A stretch of DNA of 39,211 nt from positions 108,805 through 148,015 of the forward strand of contig JACPNX010000006.1 of assembly GCA_016185275.1 (NCBI GenBank), given 5' to 3'. The notes under the pieces are model-generated. The model saw nothing but the letters and a program-made list of their open reading frames with translations. It was not told where the DNA came from and made no database searches. Shown here piece by piece: positions 29,915 through 38,492 of the stretch (position 1 is its first letter; every line of letters starts with the position of its first letter). The position numbers and the translations under genes were made by a program. This DNA is from Actinomycetota bacterium. Its GTDB lineage: Bacteria > Actinomycetota > Acidimicrobiia > Acidimicrobiales > Iamiaceae.

Positions 29915-32900
29915 ATGGGGCAGGAGGGGAGGGACGGCGGCGCGCCGCCTGAGGGCAGTGCCGCCGACTCGGGAGTGACCGACCCGGGCGGGTTCTCCCG
30001 GCGCCGCTTCCTCGCCGGGATCGGCGCGGCGAGCGCCTGGACGCTCGGCGAGGTCCAAGGGGCGGGGCCCGCCGGCGCCCTCACGAAGGCGGCGCGGCTG
30101 GCGTTGCCTGGGATCGGATCGGCAGGGCCGAAGAAGACGTTCACGGCGTCGATGAAGCGCCGGCTCGACCAGCTCCGGCTGACCCTCGAGTTCTGGAACC
30201 TGCAGGTGGTCGACCAGGGCAGTGGGGCGGTCCTGGTGCGTGCCGACCTCACCATCAGCGCCACCTACATCATCGTCGTCTTCCCGCCGCAGCACCTGTT
30301 CGAGCGCGCCTTCTTCAACACCGCCGGCCCGGGGTGGGGCGATGTCGGCGACGAGCCGCCGGCGGCTCCCCCGGTGGGGGGACGCATGGCCGGACCGACC
30401 CGGCTCGCGTTCTCGGTGCCGGCGTCCCTGCTGCCCATGCCCTACACGGTCGACGCCCTGCTCGACTGGCTGGCCTTCAGCCCCCGCGTGGTGCCCAATG
30501 CCGTAGGGCGCAACCCGCGCGCGTTCCCGTCGAACCTGCGCCCGCCGGCGCTCACCGAGACCGCCATCGAGCTGCCGTGGCGGGTGCAGCTTTCGCCTCC
30601 CGCCAACCAGGCGTGGGGTCACGCGCTCGATCCGGTGACCCGCAACGGCCGCACCGAGCTGTGGCACACCCGCCTCGGCGTCCGGCGGGCCACCGGCGGC
30701 AACGACGTGGTCGACGAGTCCGCTGCGGCCGACAAGGTCGTGCGGGCCATCTGGTCGACCCAGCCGGGGTTCAAGGACTTCGCCACACTTGGGCCCGAGC
30801 TCGAGAGCCCCCCCTACGACCAACTCCTCCAGAACATCCCGTTCCGGGGGGCCATGACCAACCGAGACCGGCTCGATCTCGTCCGCCTCTCGGCCGACTT
30901 CACGCTTCGCGGCGGCACCTACAAGCCACCGCCGGTCGACGTGGACCGCCTGGCCCTGTCGAGCCTCGGTGGGCTGTTGGACTCGGCGTTCGCCACCGAC
31001 CTCCCACCGTCCCGCACGCCCGGGAGCGCGGACTACCAGTCGGACCTCGTCGCGTGGCGGCACATCGCGGCGTTGGGACGTGACGGCTACGTCCGGGTGG
31101 TCCGCAAGGGGTGGCTCTTCCCCTTCGGGTTCAAGGCGGTGCAGGTCGTCGTGACCCAGCGCATCTTCGTGGGACCCGGCGGCAGCCTGGTGTCGAACCC
31201 GGGCGCCTACCTGCAGCAGCAGATGTTCATCGCCGTCACCCAGCCCCGGCGCGACTACCCCGGCTCGTTCCGGATCCCGTGGTCGGGGCGCGGCCTGCCG
31301 TTCAACCGGCTGGACTGCCTCACGCAGATCACGCCTCCGATCGACGATCCGTCGCTGTCGCCGGCGTACGCCAGCGGCATCCCGCCCCAGGAGGCGTTTC
31401 AGGTCCGCAGCGGCGGCCTGCCGTTCCGGTTCCACCTCCGGGGCGCCGACTGGGCGGGCGAGACCCATGACCTGCGGGCCATGGCCGTGTTCGTGGCCGA
31501 CACCCGGGCCTACAACGAGGCCAACGTGCAGCCGATCATCGACACCTACAACGGCGGCAACACCGCTGACCAGAACACCGCGGTAGCCAACCCGAGCGGC
31601 CTCGACGGGGCCAAGCTGCACTACGCGTCGGCCAAACAGGCCGGCGACACCGCCTTCATCACGCGCAACGTCGTCTTCCGGGCCACGCTCCCGGCGCTGA
31701 TCGAGGGCGGGGTGCCGGCGACCGCAGCGGACGGAGACAACCCGGTGCCCTCGGAGTTCTCGACCCGCACGCTGCCCCGCTTCTATCCCGCCCTTCGGAC
31801 CACCGACATCGAGTTCAGCGAGGCGGCCAGCGCCGGCGGTGCCGGGTCCCCGGGGCCGGGCACCTTCGGCTACTTCAGCGTCTACCTGCAGAAGGGCTTC
31901 CCGTCGCCCACGGCAACGCCCACCGAGTTCGCAGCCCACCCCAACAAGGGGGCCGTGTTCCTGTCGGTGCCGCCCTCCACGGGCAGGACGTTCCTGGCCA
32001 CGGCCACCCGCAAGGCCGGGGGCATGGCCGCACCCGCGCTCAGCATCGAAGCGGTCTCGCGCGAGCTCGGTCCCACCGGTGACCCGGCCAACATCTCCAA
32101 GGGTGACTTCCAGCCGGCCAACGTGATCCCCTCGTCGGTGAAGCTGCTCGGCGGCATCGCCCTGGTCGAGGTCCTCGACGTCCTCGCCAAGTTCCTCGAA
32201 GGCGGCACCGAGGCCGAGCGGGAGCAGTCGAAGAAGAAGGCGCTCAAGATCACCAACAAGCGCCTCACCGACCCGGACCGCGTCGAGACGACCATCGACT
32301 GGGAGCCGGGGCTGTCCGCCGGACCTCCGTCGTTGAACCTGTTCGTGCCCGGCGCGAACGCATCGTGCCAGATCAACATCGTCGTGGTCACGAACCTCGA
32401 GGACCCCGCCAAGTCGACGTTCGACATCAGCGGCAAGCTCAAGGACTTCCGGATCCTGCTGTTCGGCGGCAACGCGCCAGGCGGGTTCCCCGAAGATCCC
32501 GAGGCCTACGCCAGCGGCTCGACATTCATCCAGGTGCCCGTCGACGAGATGGCGTTCCAGGCGGGATCGACGAAGAAGGAGCAGCTGAGCTGCGATCTCG
32601 GCACCATCACGTTCCACGGTCCGCTCAAGTTCGTCGAGAAGCTGGCCGAGGCGATGTCGTTCGGCGGCGGCAGCGGACTCAAGATCGACATCGACGGCAA
32701 GGGCATCACCGTCACGCTGAAGATCGCGCTCCCGAACATCACTCTCGGCGTGATGTCGATCACGAACATCGCCGTGATCGTCGAGCTGGTCATCCCCTTC
32801 GACGGAACCGCCGTCGAGCTGGCATTCCGCCTGTGCACGCGGGACAACCCGTTCACGCTCACCGTGCTCATCTTCGGCGGCGGCGGGTTCGTGGGTGTCA

Positions 32901-33451
32901 CCGTGAGCATCAAGGGTGTGGAGATGCTCGAGTTCAGCTTCGAGTTCGGAGCGGGATACTCCCTCGACGTCGGCATCGCGAGCGGCAAGGTCGAGGTCAA
33001 GGCCGGCATCTACTTCAAGCTGGAGACCCTCACCGACGGCGTCACTCAGCAGGTGACGCTGGAGGCGTTCATCCGCATGGCCGGCCGGCTCGACGTGCTC
33101 GGTCTCATCACGATCAGCATCGAGATGTACCTCAAGCTGATCTACACGAAGACGGGCAGCACCGAGACGCTCGAAGGGGAGGCGTCGATCAAGATCGAGG
33201 TCAAGCTCATCTTCTTCTCCATCGGTACCGAGGTGAAGGTCCGCAAGACGCTGTCGAAGTCCGGCGGAGGCGGCGGGTTTGCTCCCGTGGCCCCGAGTGC
33301 CGCTGAGCAGGCTCAACCGTCGACGGCGACCTCATCCGACCACGCACCCGCCCTGCCCTCGGGCGTGGCGAGCCCTTATGCATTTGCCGACAACTACACC
33401 AAGCCGCAGTGGGAGAGCTACTGCGATGCCTTTGCTCCGGTCGGGGCCTGA
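29915..33451 (+). CDS. Giant Tat-exported beta-rich protein of unknown family
   Basis: The protein has 1178 residues. A hydrophilic N-terminus leads to a twin-arginine signal SRRRFLAGIGAASAWTLG (Arg29-Arg30), followed by a small-residue region suited to signal cleavage (GPAGA), so it should fold in the cytoplasm and leave by Tat. The first half includes SATYIIVVFPPQHLFERAFF, ELWHTRLGVRR and LQQQMFIAVTQPRRDYPG. From about residue 910 to 1112 long alternating polar/apolar strands follow one another (ITVTLKIALPNITLGV, VGVTVSIKGVEMLEFSFEF, LDVGIASGKVEVKAGIYF), suggesting an extended beta structure. A Gly-rich hinge and a Ser/Ala/Pro tail end it. ATG 29915 is preceded by GAGGTGAG; ATG 29885 lacks a site. 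I recall similar paired proteins in other bacteria but know of no function. Co-directional with the next giant gene (67-base gap) and a tatA. Confidence 0.85.
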   Translation: MGQEGRDGGAPPEGSAADSGVTDPGGFSRRRFLAGIGAASAWTLGEVQGAGPAGALTKAARLALPGIGSAGPKKTFTASMKRRLDQLRLTLEFWNLQVVDQGSGAVLVRADLTISATYIIVVFPPQHLFERAFFNTAGPGWGDVGDEPPAAPPVGGRMAGPTRLAFSVPASLLPMPYTVDALLDWLAFSPRVVPNAVGRNPRAFPSNLRPPALTETAIELPWRVQLSPPANQAWGHALDPVTRNGRTELWHTRLGVRRATGGNDVVDESAAADKVVRAIWSTQPGFKDFATLGPELESPPYDQLLQNIPFRGAMTNRDRLDLVRLSADFTLRGGTYKPPPVDVDRLALSSLGGLLDSAFATDLPPSRTPGSADYQSDLVAWRHIAALGRDGYVRVVRKGWLFPFGFKAVQVVVTQRIFVGPGGSLVSNPGAYLQQQMFIAVTQPRRDYPGSFRIPWSGRGLPFNRLDCLTQITPPIDDPSLSPAYASGIPPQEAFQVRSGGLPFRFHLRGADWAGETHDLRAMAVFVADTRAYNEANVQPIIDTYNGGNTADQNTAVANPSGLDGAKLHYASAKQAGDTAFITRNVVFRATLPALIEGGVPATAADGDNPVPSEFSTRTLPRFYPALRTTDIEFSEAASAGGAGSPGPGTFGYFSVYLQKGFPSPTATPTEFAAHPNKGAVFLSVPPSTGRTFLATATRKAGGMAAPALSIEAVSRELGPTGDPANISKGDFQPANVIPSSVKLLGGIALVEVLDVLAKFLEGGTEAEREQSKKKALKITNKRLTDPDRVETTIDWEPGLSAGPPSLNLFVPGANASCQINIVVVTNLEDPAKSTFDISGKLKDFRILLFGGNAPGGFPEDPEAYASGSTFIQVPVDEMAFQAGSTKKEQLSCDLGTITFHGPLKFVEKLAEAMSFGGGSGLKIDIDGKGITVTLKIALPNITLGVMSITNIAVIVELVIPFDGTAVELAFRLCTRDNPFTLTVLIFGGGGFVGVTVSIKGVEMLEFSFEFGAGYSLDVGIASGKVEVKAGIYFKLETLTDGVTQQVTLEAFIRMAGRLDVLGLITISIEMYLKLIYTKTGSTETLEGEASIKIEVKLIFFSIGTEVKVRKTLSKSGGGGGFAPVAPSAAEQAQPSTATSSDHAPALPSGVASPYAFADNYTKPQWESYCDAFAPVGA

Positions 33452-33518
33452 CGTGAACGGCCGAGCATCCGATGCTGGATTGCTGCAATCGCCGCGCGGC
33501 GGCGGGAGGCTTTGAACG

Positions 33519-36500
33519 ATGGCAGCCACTCAGACGGTGCTGTTCACCGCCGTCCCCAACGGTTACGACAGGGGCACGGACACCTACCGGGTTTCCATCG
33601 TGGTGTCGCCCCGGCTCACGTCGGACTCCGACACCACCCTTGCCACGTTCCCCGATTGGGTTGACTGGCCCGCCACCGCAGGCGGCATCACCTGGAAGCT
33701 GCGGTTCCCGAACATCCCCAAGCTCGTCACCCTGACGCCGGCCAGCAGCCCCAGCAGCCAGCGGTGGGCCGCACTGTTCCCGTCGACCACGTTCGTCCGG
33801 GGACAGCACCTCTACCAGGGCCTCGATCACCGGCGGGTCCGTTCGTACCCGGTGAAGAGCCTGATCGACTTCTTCGCCGACCGCTGGGGTCGATTCGCGG
33901 TGAGCAACCCGGTCGATCCCCCGAGCTACGACGTACTGGCTGCGGACAGAGGATTCGGCCCGGTCGGCTTCGAGCAGCTCGGACGCGAGGCCCGTGGCTT
34001 CCCCGACGGCGATGGCCCCCACCGCAAGGCGAGGTACCTGGCGCAGCTCGAGAGTGGATTCGATCCGACGTCCAACCTCGCATCGCGCTGGGCTTTGCCG
34101 TTCGATCCGGCGGCGTTATCGACACCGCAGGGGACGGCCAAGCAGTTCCTCCAGCTCGAGCGCTTCCACCGGCGCGGCCGCGCCGATCGGGGTCCGACGC
34201 CCGCCGCCCTCACCCCGCCGGCGCTCGACTTCCACGACGCGATCGCCCACGCCATGAACCTGGTGACGCTGCCCCGCCTGCTCGGCCTGGTGCTCGACTT
34301 CACCTTCCCGCGCAGCGCCGTCGGCACCGACCTGGCCGACACCCGCGTGCAGGCCGCGGTCACCTGGACGCCGTTGCTGGCCCAGGCGGTGAGCCCGATC
34401 GTACGGCCCAACACCCGCAGCCAGGTCGGCGACATCGGCACCGGCGGGATCTTCTTCCAGCCGATCCCCCGGAACCCCAACGACACTGACTACACCGGCC
34501 GCTGGCTGGCGGCGAGTGACGGCCAGCGGTTCCTCCCGGTGCAGGTCGACCCCGACAATGGCGGCCTCAAGACGCGCCAGTTCGCCGACAACGTCACCCG
34601 ATCGCGCGGCGACCAGCCGTTCTCGTCGGCGACGCCCGACACCTACACGCTTCCGTCGCACTCCTCGGCGGGACTGTCGATGGCCAGGATCGGTCGGGCC
34701 TCGGCGCTGGCCCTGGACTTCCAGCGCTCCACCCAGCTGAACTCCCAGGCGGTCGGCCCGACCGGCACACCGACCGGCACCAACCCCGACCTCTTCCTCG
34801 AAGACCTCGTGCGAGGCCTGCGCTGGGACGTGGACCAGGGCGACGGATGGCTGTCCCTCATGGGCCAGCGGGGTCAATACCGGTTCCTGACTCAGGGATC
34901 GGCCGGTGTGCTGGACGTGGAGGAGGAAGGGGTCGTGGCGGTCAGCGCCACGAACGCCGGCGGGACCGACGGCGATCCCAATGACCTGTACGTGAGCGAG
35001 TCGCTCATGCGGTGGAGCGGTTGGAGCCTGGCCAACAGCCTCGTGGGTACGGCCATCGGCCCAGACGACCAGCCGCTCGACGTCGACAACACCCCACCCG
35101 CCGACGGGTTCCAGTTCGTGACCACCTTCAGCGTTCCGCCCGGCTCGCTGCCCCGGCTGCGGTTCGGCCGCTCCTACCGGCTGCGGGCCCGCGTGGTCGA
35201 CCTCGCGGGGAACAGTGAACCGGCGGCCGGCACCGTCGAACCACCGCCGGCGGTGACGGGCGGGATCACCTACCACCGCTACGACCCGGTGCCCTCGCCG
35301 CCCACGGTGCTGCGCGACCCCGCGACTCCGGGGGAGACGCACGAGCTCCTCGTGATCCGCAGCGAGGATCGCCCCGACCCTACGGCGACCACGTCGGCTC
35401 GCCATGTGGTGCCGCCCCAGGCGTCGCAGATGCTCGCCGAGCTGCACGGCAAGCTCGACCGCGATGCCACCACTGGCAAGCCGCTCGACAAGGCTGCCTA
35501 CGACCAGATCAAGGTGCTCGACCACAACAGCCTGGCCAACCATCCGGACGCGGTACCGGACGAGACCGGACCCGGCTCCACGCGCTTTCCGGTCGACCAC
35601 CTGCATCCGAACTACCTCCCCGACCCGCTGGCTCACGGGGCGGTGGTGCGCAACCTCCCGCCCACCGACATCGGCGGGGGCGTGATGCAGTCCACCGCCT
35701 TCGTCCGCATGGATACGGCCGGTTGGCCCACCGGTTTCGATTCCTTCCGCATCGACCTGGTGGGCGGCTCGAGCAATCGGTGGGATTGGGACGACGCGAA
35801 CCGGGTCCTCACCGTCACGCTCGACAAGGCGGAGGTGGTCCGCGCCCGCCTCAGCTCGCGCTTCGCCACCTCCGAGCTCGGGCTGCTCGGCGTGTGGCAG
35901 TGGATCCTCGACCAGAGCCCGCCTGCGGCCACCCTCAGCGCCCTCCAGCGCGCTGCGCTCGGGGGCGCTCACTGGATGCTGACGCCGTTCCGGGAGGTCC
36001 GCCTCGTCCACGCCGTACGCACGCCGTTGCTGGCGCCCGACCTCACCGACGCTGCGTTCTCGGCCACCAAGGCGGCGCTCGGCCAGACGTTCGCGCTGCT
36101 GCAACGGCAGGTCACCTTCCACCGCAAGAGCACGAGCAGCATCGACCTCGTGGCGGCGTGGTCGATGAACGTCGACACCGGCCCGGGCGGTCCCGATCCC
36201 ACCGTCGCCCACGACTTCCGCGCCACGGCGGCCACCCTGCCCGTGGACCCCGAGGCACCCGAGCCGAGCCCGCCCGGGCGGTTGGCCCTCTCGGTGCCCC
36301 ACGAGTTCGGCGACACCAAGTACCGGCAGGTCTCCTACACCGCGGTGGCCACCTCGGCCTTCACCGAGCTGTTCCGGGAGTCGACGGCCAGCCCCCTCAC
36401 CTTGTCGGGCACCAGCCCCGTGCTCGTCGACGGGCGGGGCCTCGAGCCCGAGACGGTCAAGGTCACCGACACCAGCACCGGGGCCGAGTACCGGCGGGCC

Positions 36501-37628
36501 CTTCCCGGCCTGCCGGCCAGCGGCGACTTCGACGTCGACGGAGGGGCTGGGACGATCACCCGCACCCCGGCGAGCACGATCCCCGACGGCAGCAGCGTCG
36601 ACGTGTCGTTCGTGGTGCCCGAGCTCCACACGACGTCGGTGCCGAGGGTCCGGGTGGTGAAGAGCTCGGCCCGCCCGGCCGCCCCCAAGCCGCGCTGGGT
36701 ACTGCCGACCTTCCGGTGGTCCGGTCGGGGGACGTCGTGGAACCCCAGCACCAAGCGGTCGGGCCTGCGCATCTACCTGGAGCGGCCGTGGTGGTCGAGC
36801 GGCGACGGCGAACTGCTCGGCGTCGTGCTGTGGCCGGGCCCGCCGCCAGGTGCCGCCCTCCCGATGCCCGACGCCTACAAGCCCGTCTCGACGATGTGGG
36901 GGTTCGACCCGCTGTTCGCCGGTCCGGGCCTGGCGCCCTTCCCGTCCGCCGCAGACTTCCCCTTGGCCTCGTCGGTCGTGACCGGTCTGCCCCTGCCCGA
37001 CATCGGTGCGGGCGTGGACGTGGCCGCCCATCGCGTCGCGTTCGATCCCCAGCGCGACCTGTGGTACTGCGACGTCGACATCGATACGGGCCTGCGCACC
37101 CGAGGCGCACGTGCCTACTGGCCCTTCATACGGCTCGCCCTGGCCCGCTACCAGCCGCAGTCGCTGACCGGTGGGTACCTGTCGCCGGTGGTGTTGGCGG
37201 ACTTCGCGCAGCTCGCCCCGGACCGCGCGGTGAGCGTGACCGGCACCGGCCCGACGCGGGTCGTCACGGTGACCGGCCGCACCTACACCGCGGTGGACGT
37301 GAGCTCGTCGCCGTCGCTGATGCGGTTGACGGTCGAGCGCAAGGACCCGACCGTCGGCGATCCCGACCTTGGGTGGACACCGCTCTTGATCCGCCGCCAA
37401 CCGTCACAGATCACGGTGGCGCCGTCGCTCAGCGACGGCAACTTCGGGACCTGGACGGGGAGCCTGACCATCTCCATCGGCCCGAGCAGGCCCCAGCAGC
37501 GGATCGTGATCGAGGAGCTCGAGTCCCACGAGACGGGACAGGGCGAGCTCCCGCCGGGTCAGTCCGGCCCGCCCGTCCCGGCCGTCCAGAGCCGGGTGGT
37601 CCACACCGACGTCATCCCGTTGCCCTAG
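33519..37628 (+). CDS. Giant 1369-residue protein without signal, partner of the Tat substrate
   Basis: I recognise no named family. The N-terminus VLFTAVPNGYDRGTDTYRVSIVVSPRLTSDSD has no signal or membrane segment. About residues 540-570, LRFGRSYRLRARVVDLAGNS reads like an Ig/fibronectin-type strand pair. Around 1057-1215, RWVLPTFRWSGRG, GLRIYLERPWW, MWGFDPLF and YWPFIRLALARYQPQSL form an aromatic-rich, probably conserved module; a beta-rich C-terminus ends in HTDVIPLP. No catalytic motif is obvious. GGGAGG lies 9 bases before the ATG. It follows the Tat substrate by 67 bases and precedes a tatA by 39, so the three look like one operon. Without its own signal it may stay inside or be carried out bound to its partner. 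Opposite-strand frames of over 1000 codons here are composition artefacts. Confidence 0.85.
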   Translation: MAATQTVLFTAVPNGYDRGTDTYRVSIVVSPRLTSDSDTTLATFPDWVDWPATAGGITWKLRFPNIPKLVTLTPASSPSSQRWAALFPSTTFVRGQHLYQGLDHRRVRSYPVKSLIDFFADRWGRFAVSNPVDPPSYDVLAADRGFGPVGFEQLGREARGFPDGDGPHRKARYLAQLESGFDPTSNLASRWALPFDPAALSTPQGTAKQFLQLERFHRRGRADRGPTPAALTPPALDFHDAIAHAMNLVTLPRLLGLVLDFTFPRSAVGTDLADTRVQAAVTWTPLLAQAVSPIVRPNTRSQVGDIGTGGIFFQPIPRNPNDTDYTGRWLAASDGQRFLPVQVDPDNGGLKTRQFADNVTRSRGDQPFSSATPDTYTLPSHSSAGLSMARIGRASALALDFQRSTQLNSQAVGPTGTPTGTNPDLFLEDLVRGLRWDVDQGDGWLSLMGQRGQYRFLTQGSAGVLDVEEEGVVAVSATNAGGTDGDPNDLYVSESLMRWSGWSLANSLVGTAIGPDDQPLDVDNTPPADGFQFVTTFSVPPGSLPRLRFGRSYRLRARVVDLAGNSEPAAGTVEPPPAVTGGITYHRYDPVPSPPTVLRDPATPGETHELLVIRSEDRPDPTATTSARHVVPPQASQMLAELHGKLDRDATTGKPLDKAAYDQIKVLDHNSLANHPDAVPDETGPGSTRFPVDHLHPNYLPDPLAHGAVVRNLPPTDIGGGVMQSTAFVRMDTAGWPTGFDSFRIDLVGGSSNRWDWDDANRVLTVTLDKAEVVRARLSSRFATSELGLLGVWQWILDQSPPAATLSALQRAALGGAHWMLTPFREVRLVHAVRTPLLAPDLTDAAFSATKAALGQTFALLQRQVTFHRKSTSSIDLVAAWSMNVDTGPGGPDPTVAHDFRATAATLPVDPEAPEPSPPGRLALSVPHEFGDTKYRQVSYTAVATSAFTELFRESTASPLTLSGTSPVLVDGRGLEPETVKVTDTSTGAEYRRALPGLPASGDFDVDGGAGTITRTPASTIPDGSSVDVSFVVPELHTTSVPRVRVVKSSARPAAPKPRWVLPTFRWSGRGTSWNPSTKRSGLRIYLERPWWSSGDGELLGVVLWPGPPPGAALPMPDAYKPVSTMWGFDPLFAGPGLAPFPSAADFPLASSVVTGLPLPDIGAGVDVAAHRVAFDPQRDLWYCDVDIDTGLRTRGARAYWPFIRLALARYQPQSLTGGYLSPVVLADFAQLAPDRAVSVTGTGPTRVVTVTGRTYTAVDVSSSPSLMRLTVERKDPTVGDPDLGWTPLLIRRQPSQITVAPSLSDGNFGTWTGSLTISIGPSRPQQRIVIEELESHETGQGELPPGQSGPPVPAVQSRVVHTDVIPLP

Positions 37629-37667
37629 TACGCCCGTACCGGAGGCGAAACTCAGAAAGAAGGACCC

Positions 37668-37817
37668 ATGGAGCTGGGACCGTCCGAGCTGTTGATCCTG
37701 CTCGTCATCCTGCTGGTGCTGTTCGGCGGCAGCCAGCTTCCCAAGCTGGCTCGCTCGGTCGGCCAGGCTCGTCGCGAGCTGGCCGCCGCCAGCGACGACG
37801 AGGAGCCACTCGGCTAA
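37668..37817 (+). CDS. TatA/E-family twin-arginine translocase protein, 49 residues
   Basis: This short gene encodes a complete TatA-type protein. It has an N-terminal stretch with Glu7, one transmembrane helix (about residues 7-19, LLILLVILLVLF), the Phe19-Gly20 hinge, an amphipathic helix LPKLARSVGQARREL, and an acidic tail. TatA oligomers form the export path for folded proteins carrying twin-arginine signals. At 49 residues it is shorter than most housekeeping TatA proteins, having little tail. AAGGA lies three bases before the ATG. It follows the giant pair directly, and the first of that pair has a twin-arginine signal, which suggests a dedicated or co-regulated TatA. No tatB or tatC is in the window, so the general TatC must be supplied elsewhere. 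Confidence 0.9.
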   Translation: MELGPSELLILLVILLVLFGGSQLPKLARSVGQARRELAAASDDEEPLG

Positions 37818-37956
37818 CGGCCGGTCTCGGCCGCCGGCACCGATCGCGGGACCGAATCTTGGCGTGGCCCATGGCACGCGCCCAGCCCTGGTCGCCTCCG
37901 GAGGCGGCGGGTAAGGCGCGTGCTCGCCCCTTCCCCCCGACCAGGAGCAAGCACGC

Positions 37957-38448
37957 ATGGCAACGCACAACGACGCCCCCGGTGGCGTCATCGACAAGCT
38001 GAAGGGCAAGGTCAAGCAGGCTGCCGGCGCGGTCACCGGCGACGATGACCTCGCCCGGGAGGGCCACCTCGACGAGGCCAAGGCCGACGCCGCGAGCGAG
38101 GCGCGCGAGGCGGAGGTGAAGGCGGCGCAGCGCCAGGAGCAGGCCGACACCGAAGCGGAGCTGCGGGAGAACCGCATCGAGGCGGAGCGGGTGGAGGCCG
38201 AGGTCCGCGTCAAGGAGCAGGAGGCGGCGGCCGAGCGCGACGCCCGCCGCGCCGAGACCCGGGCCGAGCGCGAGATCGCGGAGCGCGAGGCCGCCGTCGA
38301 GGCTCAGGCCGAGCGCACGCAAGAAGCCGCCGCCCGCCAGGAGGAGGCCGCTGAGCGCGCGCACCGCGAGCAGAAGGCAGAGGCCGAGCGCCTCGAGCAG
38401 CAGGCCGAGGCGGCCCAGGCCGCGGCAGCCGCACTCGACGAGTCGTGA
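37957..38448 (+). CDS. CsbD-like stress protein with long charged coiled-coil tail
   Basis: This 163-residue protein starts with a CsbD-like domain (GVIDKLKGKVKQAAGAVTGDDDLAREGHLDEAKADA, residues 9-45), a general-stress motif of unknown mechanism usually found in proteins of 60-70 residues. The rest, about 115 residues, is an uninterrupted Glu/Ala/Arg-rich helix with heptad-like spacing (coiled coil), with no glycine or proline. AGGAG lies about 9 bases before the ATG. It is followed 44 bases later by another coiled-coil gene, and the two are probably one transcript. The upstream 139 bases hold a perfect 14-bp palindrome, CGCCTCCGGAGGCG (37893-37906), but no promoter I can defend. Similar CsbD/coiled-coil fusions may act as cytosolic scaffolds or stress buffers. 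Confidence 0.8.
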   Translation: MATHNDAPGGVIDKLKGKVKQAAGAVTGDDDLAREGHLDEAKADAASEAREAEVKAAQRQEQADTEAELRENRIEAERVEAEVRVKEQEAAAERDARRAETRAEREIAEREAAVEAQAERTQEAAARQEEAAERAHREQKAEAERLEQQAEAAQAAAAALDES

Positions 38449-38492
38449 CCTCCACGACCCGGACCACTTCGAACCGCACCGAGGAGATCACC

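Noticed and set aside
29855..33316. Open frame of over 1100 codons antisense to the Tat-exported giant
   Set aside because: Composition is that of a mirror frame and the plus strand has a Tat signal, a ribosome-binding site and protein-like periodicity. The same holds for the long frame at 34116-37400.
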